From positions 186,001 through 250,000 of the forward strand of contig NZ_JACFXU010000013.1 in the NCBI RefSeq assembly GCF_014077625.1: DNA of 64,000 bases, in the 5' to 3' direction. This document shows positions 42,099-50,294 of this stretch, piece by piece. Origin of the DNA: Sediminihaliea albiluteola (GTDB taxonomy: Bacteria; Pseudomonadota; Gammaproteobacteria; Pseudomonadales; Halieaceae). Each line of letters opens with the position of its first letter. Within the stretch, counting starts at the first letter, position 1. Below the pieces are notes generated by a model, which worked only from the letters and a program-made list of their open reading frames with translations, was not told the DNA's origin and did no database searches. The position numbers were made by a program, and so were the translations under genes.

Positions 42099-42926
42099 AT
42101 GCGTAAAGTGACCACTGAAGTGTTAGCTGATGGCCTGACCTTTCCGGAGGGCCCTCGCTGGCGAGATGGCAAGCTTTGGTTCTCAGATTTCTATACTTAC
42201 GGGGTCTACAGCCTGAGCTTAGAGGGCGTGTTAGAGCGTCAGCTTGAGGTAGTCAATCGTCCATCTGGGCTCGGTTGGACGCCTGATGGTAAGTTACTCG
42301 TGGTTTCCATGATGGATCGCAAATTGCTGCAGTGGGATGGTGATACGCTCACTGAGTTGGCTGATTTATCAGGTCTTGCCGCAGGGCACTGCAATGATAT
42401 GTTGGTCTGCCCCGATGGCACGGCTTTCGTAGGGCACTTTGGCTACGACCTGTTTGGCGGAGAAGCGTTTAGAGAAGCTTCCCTGATTCGGGTGCGTCCT
42501 GGTGCCGAGCCTGAACTAGCCGCTGATGCCATGGCCTTTCCCAATGGCGCTGTGCTTTGCGACCAAGGGCGCACTTTAGTGGTGGCAGAGACCTTCACTA
42601 AGCAGTTGACCGCCTTTAATTTAGGGGCAGATGCGAGCTTGTCTGAGCGCCGAGTGTGGGCTGATTTAGGGGGCCGCCTTCCGGACGGTATCTGCCTCGA
42701 CGCAGAGGGTGGGATTTGGGTTGCCGCACCGGGCACTGGTCTTATTCGGGTAGAAGGGGGTGGCAAGATAAGCCACGAGCTCAGTTTAAGCCAAGACTGC
42801 TATGCCTGTGCGATAAGCGATGACGGCAACTCACTCTTAGTCTGTACCTCGGCTCATACCGCAGCAGCCGATTGTGAGAAATATAGAAGCGGTCGCATCG
42901 AGCGGGTCGACCTTAAAGCTCTGTAA
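42099..42926 (+). CDS. SMP-30/gluconolactonase-like protein
   Basis: A 275-residue six-bladed beta-propeller hydrolase of the SMP-30/LRE family, which opens sugar and other lactones with a divalent metal. The family start LTFPEGPRWRDGKLWFSDF supplies the first metal ligand Glu. CNDMLVCPDGTAFVGHFG supplies Asn and Asp ligands, and LPDGICLDAEGGIWVAAPGTG the Asp of the active site. No signal peptide is seen, so it is likely cytosolic. Given the monooxygenase 2 kb away, which would make esters or lactones, a role in ring opening is possible. It converges with the DegT-like gene. Confidence 0.9.
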   Translation: MRKVTTEVLADGLTFPEGPRWRDGKLWFSDFYTYGVYSLSLEGVLERQLEVVNRPSGLGWTPDGKLLVVSMMDRKLLQWDGDTLTELADLSGLAAGHCNDMLVCPDGTAFVGHFGYDLFGGEAFREASLIRVRPGAEPELAADAMAFPNGAVLCDQGRTLVVAETFTKQLTAFNLGADASLSERRVWADLGGRLPDGICLDAEGGIWVAAPGTGLIRVEGGGKISHELSLSQDCYACAISDDGNSLLVCTSAHTAAADCEKYRSGRIERVDLKAL

Positions 42927-42961
42927 ATCGGCCCACTCGTAAAGCGCATCTCAGCGCCGCC

Positions 42962-44227
42962 TCAAGAGCGTGCCGGCGCCCCGGGAACGGCTGCGGGTTT
43001 GCCATCGGCTTCAATAAATTCCCTCAGCACCTGTTGTACATAGGCGCAGTCATCTTCTGTCATAGTGGGGTGGCAGGGCAGCATCACACCGTTCTCCATA
43101 ATCTGATCGCAGTTGCCAAGGCCGGCTTCGTGTACCCGGTATTCCCTCCCTTGCAGCATCGGGTGACGAGTGATGTTGCCGGAGAAAATCACCCGGGAAA
43201 ATACCCCGCTGTCTTCTAAATGCATCTGCAGGCGTTTGCGACTCCAGCCAGTGCTAGGATGGATCTGTATGGGGAAACACAGCCAGGTTGTCTCGGTCTC
43301 TGGCAACAGCCGCGGGACGATGAACTGCTCAGGGTAGTCGGCGAAAAATTCATAGTAGCGCTGAAAGCGGTCGTTGCGTTTTTGCCACAGCTCATCAATG
43401 CGCTCCATTTGGGCAATACCAAAAGCTGCGCCAGCTTCATTGGGAATAAAGCCGTAAGCAAGGTCTTCAAAGATAAACAGAGAATCGTAATCCACGCCGT
43501 CAAGCTGCTCTAAAAAGCGACCATCGCTCTCGGCTACTTTGCTGCCAAACATGTATTTTTCTGAGGAGCGGCCCCAAGCGCGCAAACTCAATGCCCGATC
43601 GAGGTAGGCCTCATCGTCAAAGAACACCATACCGCCATTACCTAAGGCGGTGATAATGTGAAATATCGAGAAGCTAGTAATAGAAATGTCTGCGCGTGTT
43701 GCCGTTTTGCGCCCGCGTAGTGTGCCGCCTAAAGTGTCCGCGGAGTCGTGGATCACTAATAGATCATGCCGATCGGCGATCTCGCGCACTTTATCCCAAT
43801 CACAAATGCCACCGATTAAATCGGGGATTAGAATGGCCCGAGTATCTTCGCCAATGGCTTGTTCTATTCGATCCACTTGTATTTGGTAATCATCAAGTCC
43901 CACGTCAATGAACACTGGGCGATAACCCGCTTGATAGATGCTAGCGACGTCAGTAGAAAAGGTCAGCGCAGGAGTAATAACTTCGCTGCCGCTGGGGAGG
44001 TTGGCAAGACGCATGGCAATTAACAGCGCCGAAGACCCGGAGTTAACCATCACCCCGTGGCGTTTGCCCATAAACTGGGCGACGATTTGTTCAAACTCGC
44101 AAACTTTTTTACCCGGCACCATGCCCATTGGGTCGGCTAATACCGCATTCACTGCATCAATTTCTTCTTGACCATAGGCGGCGCCACCGTAGCGCACAAC
44201 GCGCGGGCTGAGTGTTTTGTTCTTCAT
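42962..44227 (-). CDS. DegT/DnrJ-fold PLP enzyme with His replacing the catalytic Lys (sugar 3-dehydratase-like)
   Basis: A 421-residue fold-type-I PLP protein of the DegT/DnrJ/EryC1/StrS family. NSGSSALLIAMRL (phosphate and substrate region) and HDSADTLGG (Asp161, contacting the pyridine nitrogen) are normal. The lysine that forms the Schiff base in aminotransferases lies in an S-F-x-x-x-K context; here the segment is SFSIFHIITALGNGG and the position is His190 (codon CAC). His at this site is known in the 3-dehydratases ColD and E1 (RfbH/AscC). The region after it (AWGRSSEKYMFGSK, 217-230) corresponds to the E1 iron-sulfur loop, but all cysteines there are missing. It is therefore probably not an aminotransferase; a dehydratase or a non-catalytic relative are the options. 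Confidence 0.85.
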   Translation of the reverse strand: MKNKTLSPRVVRYGGAAYGQEEIDAVNAVLADPMGMVPGKKVCEFEQIVAQFMGKRHGVMVNSGSSALLIAMRLANLPSGSEVITPALTFSTDVASIYQAGYRPVFIDVGLDDYQIQVDRIEQAIGEDTRAILIPDLIGGICDWDKVREIADRHDLLVIHDSADTLGGTLRGRKTATRADISITSFSIFHIITALGNGGMVFFDDEAYLDRALSLRAWGRSSEKYMFGSKVAESDGRFLEQLDGVDYDSLFIFEDLAYGFIPNEAGAAFGIAQMERIDELWQKRNDRFQRYYEFFADYPEQFIVPRLLPETETTWLCFPIQIHPSTGWSRKRLQMHLEDSGVFSRVIFSGNITRHPMLQGREYRVHEAGLGNCDQIMENGVMLPCHPTMTEDDCAYVQQVLREFIEADGKPAAVPGAPARS

Positions 44228-44651
44228 TGCTTGGCTTATCCTTATAAGTAATGGTGCTTTGTGAGCTTAGCTAAAAAATAGAAGCATGTAGCTCAGTGCT
44301 TTGACATAGCTTCACTGGCGACAGTGAAACAATCTAAGCGGCAGTTCAACAAATCGGTCTGGCGTATTGACCTCAGTTGGCTGCAGTTCTACTGTCCTAA
44401 GGATAAGCTAGAGAGTAGGGTGGTTTAGTCAGGGCTGCAGTGTCGCAGAGTGGCGCTGGCGGATATTAAGGGTCTGCTTGCACTTCGCCAACCTGATACA
44501 CAACCACTTCTTAGCCTTTGCTCCATCTCCCGGCAGTGGTTATTAGCTTATGCGATATTGATAGAGTGCTTAGCTCGGCGGGAGCTTGTCGCTGCCGAGT
44601 GCTTCCGCGTATCCTTTGCGGCCCTACTAGAGTTTGGTATGAGAATGCATA
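44228..44651. other. 424-nt intergenic region before the SLC13 transporter
   Basis: The gap separates the divergent DegT-like gene and SLC13 transporter. It contains an 18-bp palindrome (44311-44328) and a short open frame of 69 codons (44450-44659, GTG start). That frame has no clear ribosome site or recognisable family, and it overlaps the transporter start by 8 nt. I do not call the frame a gene. Nothing else is seen. Confidence 0.55.
44311..44328. promoter_or_regulatory. 18-bp palindrome TTCACTG-GCGA-CAGTGAA
   Basis: Two perfect 7-nt arms are separated by GCGA. A TTGACA hexamer lies just upstream (44301-44306). It could be an operator for a dimeric repressor or, as RNA, a hairpin capped by a GNRA tetraloop. 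No function is assigned. Confidence 0.4.
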
Positions 44652-46376
44652 ATGATTGACCAGCTGTTGATTTCAGGCCTGTTTCTGATTTTGTTGGGCA
44701 GTTTGATCTTCAGCGATTGGTCCGCTACGAATATTTTCGTGGGCGTTATGTTGGTAGCTTATTTCCTCGGTTTAGTTAGCACTAACGATGTGCTGTCCAA
44801 AGCCACCAACAATGGTCTGGTTACCTTGGTACTGTTGTTGCTGGTGTCAGTCGGGCTAGAGAAGTTATCCTGGCTAAATCGCCTGTCTGGCAAGCTGATC
44901 ACGCCCGGCTTTACCGCTAGCCTGCTTCGCTTAGGGGCTGTGACAGCCCTGTTTTCGGCTTTTGTGAACAATACGGCAGTGGTGGCAACCCTTGCCCAAA
45001 CCGTGCGTAATAACCGCCATCACCCGGCCTCTCGTCTACTCATTCCCTTGTCTTACGCGGCGATTTTAGGGGGCACTATGACCCTGATCGGCACCTCTAC
45101 TAACTTGATCGTCAGTAGTTTTTTGGAAGACGCGACAGGGCAGGGCTTAGCATTTTTTGATTTTCTTATCGTCGGCGGCAGTGCCACCGTGCTTGGATTG
45201 CTGGTCATGCTTGGCGCTTCGCGGCTCTTGCCCACTGACAGTGCCGAGAAGGTCGATGTCAATGAGTACGTGATCGAAGCCGAGGTCGGGGCGGAGTCCT
45301 CCCTGGTCGGTCGCACGATTGCTGAGAACCGCTTGCGCGATCTAGAGGCGCTGTTCTTAGTAGAAATTGTGCGTGATGAGCACATGATCTCGCCAGTCGC
45401 GCCGAGCGAATATATCGAGGCTGGTGACAAGCTGATTTTCTCTGGCGACATCACACAGGTCAGTGCCCTCGATGCCTTTGATGGCCTGCATCTGTTTGCG
45501 GTGGATGAAGGCTTGTTGCGAGAAAACATGATGGAAGTCATTGTCATGCCCAGTGCGACTATTGAGGGCAAGACTATTAAAGACAGTGGCTTCCGCTCTT
45601 TGTTTGATGCGGCAGTGGTTGGCATGAGCCGCGGTGGTAAGCGTTTATCGGGCAAGCTGGGGAACATTACCATCCAAGCCGGTGATAAATTGATGCTAGC
45701 CACGGGGCCCGACTTTCACGACCGCAATAACCTCGGCAAAAACTTCGTGGTGATCGATGATACGGTCAACGGAGCAAGCACTACGCCGCTACAGAACTGG
45801 TTTGTCAGTATTACCTTGCTGGCAGTAGTGGTGCTGGCCTCGATAGAGCAGCTGCCTCTCATCACGGGCCTGGCCTTTCTTTTGGTCTGCATGCTTGGCC
45901 TGAAGCTAATCCGTGCCTCAGAGCTGCGCCGCCGCTTTCCTTTTGAGATTTGGTTGATTATCGCCTCTGCCTTGACCCTCTCTCAGGCTTTAACCAACTC
46001 CGGACTGGTCGCAATAGTGGCTGACGGCCTGCACCATCATTTAGCGGTATTAGGGCCCTATGCGGCCCTGGCAGGTATTTATTTGGGAACTTTGCTGCTG
46101 ACAGAGTTGATGACCAATAATGCCGCTGCCGCACTGAGCTTTCCCATCGCTTTTGGGCTGGCGGAGAGCTTTGGTTTGAGTCACATGCCTTTTGTGATGG
46201 CAGTTGCCTACGGTGCTAGTGCTAGCTTCTTGACGCCCTATGGTTACACCACCAACCTTATGGTGCAGAACTTGGGAGGCTATGCGCTGCGAGATTATGT
46301 GCGCAGTGGTCTTCCCTTGTCGATCACTTACTCACTGGTGGTATTGACCATGCTGCCTTGGGTCTTTCCTTTCTGA
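44652..46376 (+). CDS. SLC13/DASS-family permease with paired RCK_C (TrkA-C) domains
   Basis: A 574-residue inner-membrane transporter of the divalent-anion:sodium symporter type. The N-terminal half has several helices and the two conserved re-entrant motifs around FVNNTAVVATLAQTV and GGTMTLIGTSTNLIV. A cytosolic insert from about residue 205 to 375 holds two RCK_C/TrkA-C domains (for example EAGDKLIFSGDI and QAGDKLMLATGP). The C-terminal half repeats the motif as LMTNNAAAALSFPIAFG and TPYGYTTNLMV. This architecture is common in bacterial transporters of dicarboxylates or sulfate; the substrate is not determined. ATG 44652 has only a weak ribosome site. Confidence 0.92.
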   Translation: MIDQLLISGLFLILLGSLIFSDWSATNIFVGVMLVAYFLGLVSTNDVLSKATNNGLVTLVLLLLVSVGLEKLSWLNRLSGKLITPGFTASLLRLGAVTALFSAFVNNTAVVATLAQTVRNNRHHPASRLLIPLSYAAILGGTMTLIGTSTNLIVSSFLEDATGQGLAFFDFLIVGGSATVLGLLVMLGASRLLPTDSAEKVDVNEYVIEAEVGAESSLVGRTIAENRLRDLEALFLVEIVRDEHMISPVAPSEYIEAGDKLIFSGDITQVSALDAFDGLHLFAVDEGLLRENMMEVIVMPSATIEGKTIKDSGFRSLFDAAVVGMSRGGKRLSGKLGNITIQAGDKLMLATGPDFHDRNNLGKNFVVIDDTVNGASTTPLQNWFVSITLLAVVVLASIEQLPLITGLAFLLVCMLGLKLIRASELRRRFPFEIWLIIASALTLSQALTNSGLVAIVADGLHHHLAVLGPYAALAGIYLGTLLLTELMTNNAAAALSFPIAFGLAESFGLSHMPFVMAVAYGASASFLTPYGYTTNLMVQNLGGYALRDYVRSGLPLSITYSLVVLTMLPWVFPF

Positions 46377-46429
46377 GAGCGTCTCATTAGACGCACTGCG
46401 CCTAGCGGGAGTATTTAATAGCTGGCCTA

Positions 46430-46463
46430 AAACACCAAGCCCAGCGCGGTGGCTGGGCTTGGC
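46430..46463 (-). terminator. Terminator hairpin between SLC13 and Rieske genes
   Basis: A perfect 11-bp stem (CCAAGCCCAGC 46436-46446 with GCTGGGCTTGG 46453-46463) has a 6-nt loop. Read on the minus strand it is followed by TGTTTTA, so it mainly serves the Rieske gene, whose stop is 40 nt away. It may also block read-through from the SLC13 gene. Confidence 0.75.
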
Positions 46464-46502
46464 TTGGAAGGACTTCGGGCTTAGGCCCTTAGTTGGTCGA
46501 TC

Positions 46503-47492
46503 TTAAAAATCTTCAGTGTAGAACTGGGCGTACCATTTGCGGAATTTAGCAAAGGGGCCGTCGTTGTCACAGAGCAGTGGTTTCTCGAAGTACTGCTTGC
46601 GCTCCCAGATGATGATGTCTTCTTCCATCTGTTTGTGGATATCGGCAACGATCGCATCGGCGACACCGCCAACGGGCTCTTTACCGTCCACTTTTTTCTG
46701 AATAAAGGCGTAAAACGCTTTGCTGTTCTCGCGGTCGACCGGCGTCAGGTTAGCCATCAGAACTGTGTCACAAATGCCACTGAAGCGCACAGTTGCCTGT
46801 CCTGGGCCAGTGCTGGCATTAGCGATAACACCATTGACATCGCCTTTGGGAGTTTTCAGCTTGCTGACAAAGCGACCAGAGCGGTGGATGCCATCGAAAA
46901 CCACGTCTTCGGGAGTAGGAATATCCTTGGTGCCGTGTACATAGAGGAAGTGTGCCGCATCAACAGCGTTTTCACCGACTTCCTGGGTGTGCGTAGGAAT
47001 GTCCCATGTTTTGATCTTGAAGGAGCCCCAATCGTCGTTATCGGCCGCCGCTTCAGGCACTACGTCAGGCTCAAAGGTCGGGTCGATGTTGTCCGGGTGG
47101 TACCAGACAAAAATGCACTGGTTCAGTTCGCGGACATGCCAGGGGCGAATAACTTCTTCACAGCGCGCGACTTTGGGCGGTAGGTTGGTGGCGTAGGGGA
47201 CATCGGTACATTTGCCTTCGCCGTTATAGGCCCAGCCGTGGAAGGGGCAGATAACTGAGTCGCCTTTCACTTCGGCGCCGCCACCGGCTTTGCCGCGGAT
47301 ACCATAGCCTAAGTGTGCTCCCATATGTGGGCAGTATGCATCGAGCACTTTAGCCTCACCGGATTCAGTGCGGAACATGACCAGATCGGTGTCAAAGTAG
47401 CGCAGGGGCACTGACTCATCGGATGTGAGCTCGTGGGAGTAGGCGACCTGGAACCAGCCGAAAGGGATGGGCATTGGAATGCGATTGCTCAT
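46503..47492 (-). CDS. Rieske non-heme iron oxygenase, oxygenase component
   Basis: A 329-residue oxygenase subunit. The Rieske [2Fe-2S] ligands are C54/H56 (CPHMGAHLG) and C82/H85 (CPFHGWAYN). The mononuclear iron site is in ENAVDAAHFLYVHG, with D178, H181 and H186 as bridging Asp and His ligands. The size and the AAHFLYVHG form resemble the KshA-like group that hydroxylates steroids and other alicyclic substrates, not aromatic-ring dioxygenase alpha subunits. The reductase partner is not encoded nearby. ATG 47492 starts MSNRIPMPIPFGWF. It is divergent from the SDR/NTF2/OYE operon, suggesting a shared control region at 47493-47738. Confidence 0.92.
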   Translation of the reverse strand: MSNRIPMPIPFGWFQVAYSHELTSDESVPLRYFDTDLVMFRTESGEAKVLDAYCPHMGAHLGYGIRGKAGGGAEVKGDSVICPFHGWAYNGEGKCTDVPYATNLPPKVARCEEVIRPWHVRELNQCIFVWYHPDNIDPTFEPDVVPEAAADNDDWGSFKIKTWDIPTHTQEVGENAVDAAHFLYVHGTKDIPTPEDVVFDGIHRSGRFVSKLKTPKGDVNGVIANASTGPGQATVRFSGICDTVLMANLTPVDRENSKAFYAFIQKKVDGKEPVGGVADAIVADIHKQMEEDIIIWERKQYFEKPLLCDNDGPFAKFRKWYAQFYTEDF

Positions 47493-47738
47493 GGTATAGT
47501 GACCTCGATCAATTGTGTGAATCGTAAACGAACACTTTAAGACAGAGTGCCTGTCAATGTAATGACTTGCAAAAACTGTGTGCTTCGTTACTCGCGTAAA
47601 TAGCTATACTCTCGGTGATTAATGCCTTAGGCAGCCCGAGTTACAAGGATATGCAAGCCTAGCTTTGTTGACCCACCTACAGGCGGCGCCTAAGCTCTGC
47701 AGTCCTTAGATAGCAACCCATTATAGTGGAGAAATAGG

Positions 47739-48509
47739 ATGAGATTGCAGGATAAAGTGGCCATTGTCACCGGCTCAAGCCAGGGCATTGGCGCGGCAAC
47801 CGCGCTGCGTTTGGCTCAAGAGGGTGCTCGCGTGGTACTGGCAGCCCGGCGCTTGGAAGAATTGCAAAGTGTGGTCGATCAAATTGAGTCTGCTGGCGGC
47901 ACCGCCATGGCTCATGTTACCGATATTACCAACGAAGATGCGGTCAAGGCCTTGGTTGAGGCGACTGTAGCGGCTTACGGGCGCTTAGATATCGTGGTGA
48001 ATAACGCTGTGCTGATGGTGCCTGGCATGCTGAAAAACCACGATACTAAGGCCTGGCGTCAAAACTTCATTGTATCGCTCGATGGCGCCATGTTCTTGAT
48101 GCGTGAAGCCTACCCACAGCTGAGCAAAAACCAAGGCTCAGTAGTTAACGTGTCCTCAGTTTGTGGTCTTAAGGGCTCTCCAGCGACGGCTGGCTACTCC
48201 GCGGCTAAGGCGGCGATGCTAGGCTTGTCGCGTAATGCGGCGATCGAATGGGGTGGTAAGGTTCGAGTGAACACGGTGATCCCAGGTGCCTTCTTGACCC
48301 CTCCTACAGCAGCGGTGTTGCCCGATGAGGCTGCTCAGGAAGCCACTGCTCGCTCTATTCCAATTAAGCGTATTGGCGACCCTATGGAGTGTGCTAACGC
48401 AATTCTGTTCTTGGCCAGTGACGAGGCCTCCTACATTACCGGCGCTGAGTTAGTGGTAGATGGTGGGCGCACCGCGGAGCTAAATACTGGTACAGCGAGC
48501 TGGGACTAA
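47739..48509 (+). CDS. SDR-family oxidoreductase (first gene of the SDR-NTF2-OYE operon)
   Basis: A 256-residue classical SDR. TGSSQGIG is the cofactor motif, and ARRLEELQ after the second strand carries arginines that suggest NADP. NNAVLM takes the NNAG position, and the catalytic residues are the serine in VNVSSVCG with Y153 and K157 (YSAAK). It ends in the family-typical GAELVVDGGRTAEL. ATG 47739 follows a GGAGAAATAGG site. The next gene starts 3 nt after its stop, so the three genes to 50258 are one operon. The substrate is unknown. Confidence 0.91.
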   Translation: MRLQDKVAIVTGSSQGIGAATALRLAQEGARVVLAARRLEELQSVVDQIESAGGTAMAHVTDITNEDAVKALVEATVAAYGRLDIVVNNAVLMVPGMLKNHDTKAWRQNFIVSLDGAMFLMREAYPQLSKNQGSVVNVSSVCGLKGSPATAGYSAAKAAMLGLSRNAAIEWGGKVRVNTVIPGAFLTPPTAAVLPDEAAQEATARSIPIKRIGDPMECANAILFLASDEASYITGAELVVDGGRTAELNTGTASWD

Positions 48510-48512
48510 GCT

Positions 48513-49154
48513 ATGACTGATTCACAACTACTTGCCCGTATTGACCGTTTAGAGTCGCTGGATGAAATTCGTCAGCTCGCGGCCAAATACTCCCTGTCCT
48601 TGGACATGCGTGACCTCGATGCTCACGTGAACTTGTTTGCCCACGACATCAGAGTAAGTCGCGATAAAACGGGTCGCGAGCACCTCAAGCACTGGCTGGA
48701 TGATACCTTGCGCCTGCAGTTCACTGGCACTTCTCACCACATAGGTAATCACATTATTGAGTTCGATGATCCAGATCACGCTCACGGTGTGGTGTATTCC
48801 AAGAATGAGCATGAAACCCCCTGTGCCAATGGCGATACGGAGTGGGTCATCATGCAGATGTTGTACTGGGATAACTACGAGCGCATCGATGGTCGCTGGT
48901 ACTTCCGGCGTCGTCTGCCCTGCTATTGGTATGCGACTGATCTGAACAAGCCGCCGATTGGCGACAACAAGATGCGCTGGCCTGACCGCGAGCAATATGA
49001 AGGGGCTTTTCACGCCCTGTGGCCCTCGTGGCATGAATTCTGGGACAATCCCCCGGGTGACAATGTGGCTGAAGTCGCAGCCCCGGCTCCTATAGACGAG
49101 TTCCTTAAGACAATGCGGCGCGATGCTGCTGAACCCAAAATTCGAGTGCGCTAG
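48513..49154 (+). CDS. SnoaL_4-type NTF2-like protein
   Basis: A 213-residue protein with one NTF2-like cone fold. It has the N-terminal helix pattern LESLDEIRQLAAKYSLSLDMRD, which is typical of the SnoaL_4 group often encoded with SDRs and ring-degrading enzymes, then HHIGNHIIEFDDPDHAHGVVYS and the strand YERIDGRWYFRRR. The tail from about residue 150 is Trp-rich and specific to this subgroup. Known relatives include dehydratases and isomerases, for example of steroid or bile-acid routes, but the reaction here is not decided. The start lies 3 nt after the SDR stop. Confidence 0.85.
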   Translation: MTDSQLLARIDRLESLDEIRQLAAKYSLSLDMRDLDAHVNLFAHDIRVSRDKTGREHLKHWLDDTLRLQFTGTSHHIGNHIIEFDDPDHAHGVVYSKNEHETPCANGDTEWVIMQMLYWDNYERIDGRWYFRRRLPCYWYATDLNKPPIGDNKMRWPDREQYEGAFHALWPSWHEFWDNPPGDNVAEVAAPAPIDEFLKTMRRDAAEPKIRVR

Positions 49155-49178
49155 CACTAACGCAGGAAAATAGAACAG

Positions 49179-50258
49179 ATGGATTTATTTAGTCCCGTAA
49201 AACTGGGTGAGTTATCACTCTCTAATCGTATTATTATGGCCCCAATGACGCGCAGCCGCGCGGATACCGATGGCGTACCGACCCCTGAAATGGTCGAATA
49301 CTATCGCCAGCGCGCTAGCGCCGGCATGATTATTAGTGAAGGTATTGCCCCAAGCGCAGATGGTTTGGGCTATTGCCGAACACCCGGTATATACAACGAG
49401 CAGCAAGTGGCAGCTTGGCGCGAAGTCTGTGACGCCGTTCACGCGGCAGGTGGTCGTATCACCGCTCAGCTGATGCACGTAGGCCGAGTGGCCAGCGCAT
49501 TGAATAAGCCAGCCGGTAGCGAAACCGTGGCGCCATCAGCGATCCAGGCCAAGGCTAAAATGTTTACCGACCAACAGGGCATGCAGCAGATGGAAATGCC
49601 CCGTGAACTGAAGCTAGAAGAAATTCCTAGCATTATTGAGGAGTACCGACAGGCGACGGAGAATGCCTTTGCCGCAGGTTTTGACGCGGTTGAATTGCAC
49701 TGCACCAGTGGTTACTTGCCAGCGCAATTCCTCAGCACTGGTACTAACCAGCGTCAGGATAGCTACGGTGGCTCGGTCGAGAATCGAGCGCGCTTTGTGT
49801 TGGAGGCCCTAGAGGCCATGTCCAGCGTTGGCGGCAGCGCTAAAGTGGGCATGCGTATTTGCCCAGATAACCCCTTCAACGATCTCTCCGACGAAGACCC
49901 ACAGGCCACCTTCGATTATTTACTTAGCGAAGCCGCTAAGCTGGACTTGGCTTATCTGCACGTTATTCGCATGCCTACTGGGCGGGTAGATAATATCGCA
50001 TTGGCCAAGCGCTACTTTGGTGACCGAGTCATTGCCAACGAGAGCTTCAGCTTTGACGAAGCACAAAAAGTGGTATCGGCGGGCGAAATTGCTGCGGTGT
50101 CATTTGGTCGTCCCTTCATCGCCAACCCTGATTTGGTTGAGCGTTGGCGCAGTGGGGCGTCATTAGCGGAGTTTGACCTAGCCACTATGTACACCCCGGG
50201 TCCCGAAGGCTATACCTCCTACCCAACACTGCAGGAAGAAGAGCGCGCTGGCGCTTAA
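49179..50258 (+). CDS. Old Yellow Enzyme-family NADH:flavin oxidoreductase
   Basis: A 359-residue FMN ene-reductase. The N-terminal NRIIMAPMTRSRAD and the loop RITAQLMHVGRVA are typical. The substrate-anion pair is normally His-x-x-Asn or His-x-x-His before GYL. Here it reads HCTSGYLPAQFLS, giving H174 with S177, while the proton-donor Tyr (Y179) is kept. SYGGSVENRARF and the C-terminal FMN-phosphate block AAVSFGRPFIANPDLVERW are present. It is the third gene of the SDR-NTF2-OYE operon, 24 nt after the previous stop. The substitution suggests an altered substrate pocket. Confidence 0.91.
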   Translation: MDLFSPVKLGELSLSNRIIMAPMTRSRADTDGVPTPEMVEYYRQRASAGMIISEGIAPSADGLGYCRTPGIYNEQQVAAWREVCDAVHAAGGRITAQLMHVGRVASALNKPAGSETVAPSAIQAKAKMFTDQQGMQQMEMPRELKLEEIPSIIEEYRQATENAFAAGFDAVELHCTSGYLPAQFLSTGTNQRQDSYGGSVENRARFVLEALEAMSSVGGSAKVGMRICPDNPFNDLSDEDPQATFDYLLSEAAKLDLAYLHVIRMPTGRVDNIALAKRYFGDRVIANESFSFDEAQKVVSAGEIAAVSFGRPFIANPDLVERWRSGASLAEFDLATMYTPGPEGYTSYPTLQEEERAGA

Positions 50259-50276
50259 TAACTGCTGCTAAAGCCT

Positions 50277-50294
50277 CCCCAGCCTAGGGCTGGG
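50277..50294. terminator. Hairpin between convergent OYE and PQQ-dehydrogenase genes
   Basis: CCCCAGC (50277-50283) pairs with GCTGGGG (50288-50294) around CTAG. It lies between the OYE stop and the PQQ-dehydrogenase stop, overlapping the latter. No T-run is visible on either strand, so termination efficiency is doubtful. Confidence 0.4.

Noticed and set aside
44450-44659. 69-codon open frame before the SLC13 transporter
   Set aside because: GTG start without a ribosome site, no recognisable family, and 8-nt overlap with the transporter start; too weak to call a gene.
45053-45703. 216-codon open frame on the minus strand inside the SLC13 gene
   Set aside because: Fully antisense to a clear transporter gene, low-complexity Ser/Pro-rich translation, no family match; treated as a shadow.
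46635-47183. 182-codon plus-strand frame inside the Rieske gene
   Set aside because: Antisense to a gene with complete Rieske and iron-site motifs; no motif of its own.
48549-49157. 202-codon open frame on the minus strand opposite the NTF2-like gene
   Set aside because: It mirrors the whole of 48513-49154; the plus-strand gene has a family match and operon context, the antisense frame has none.
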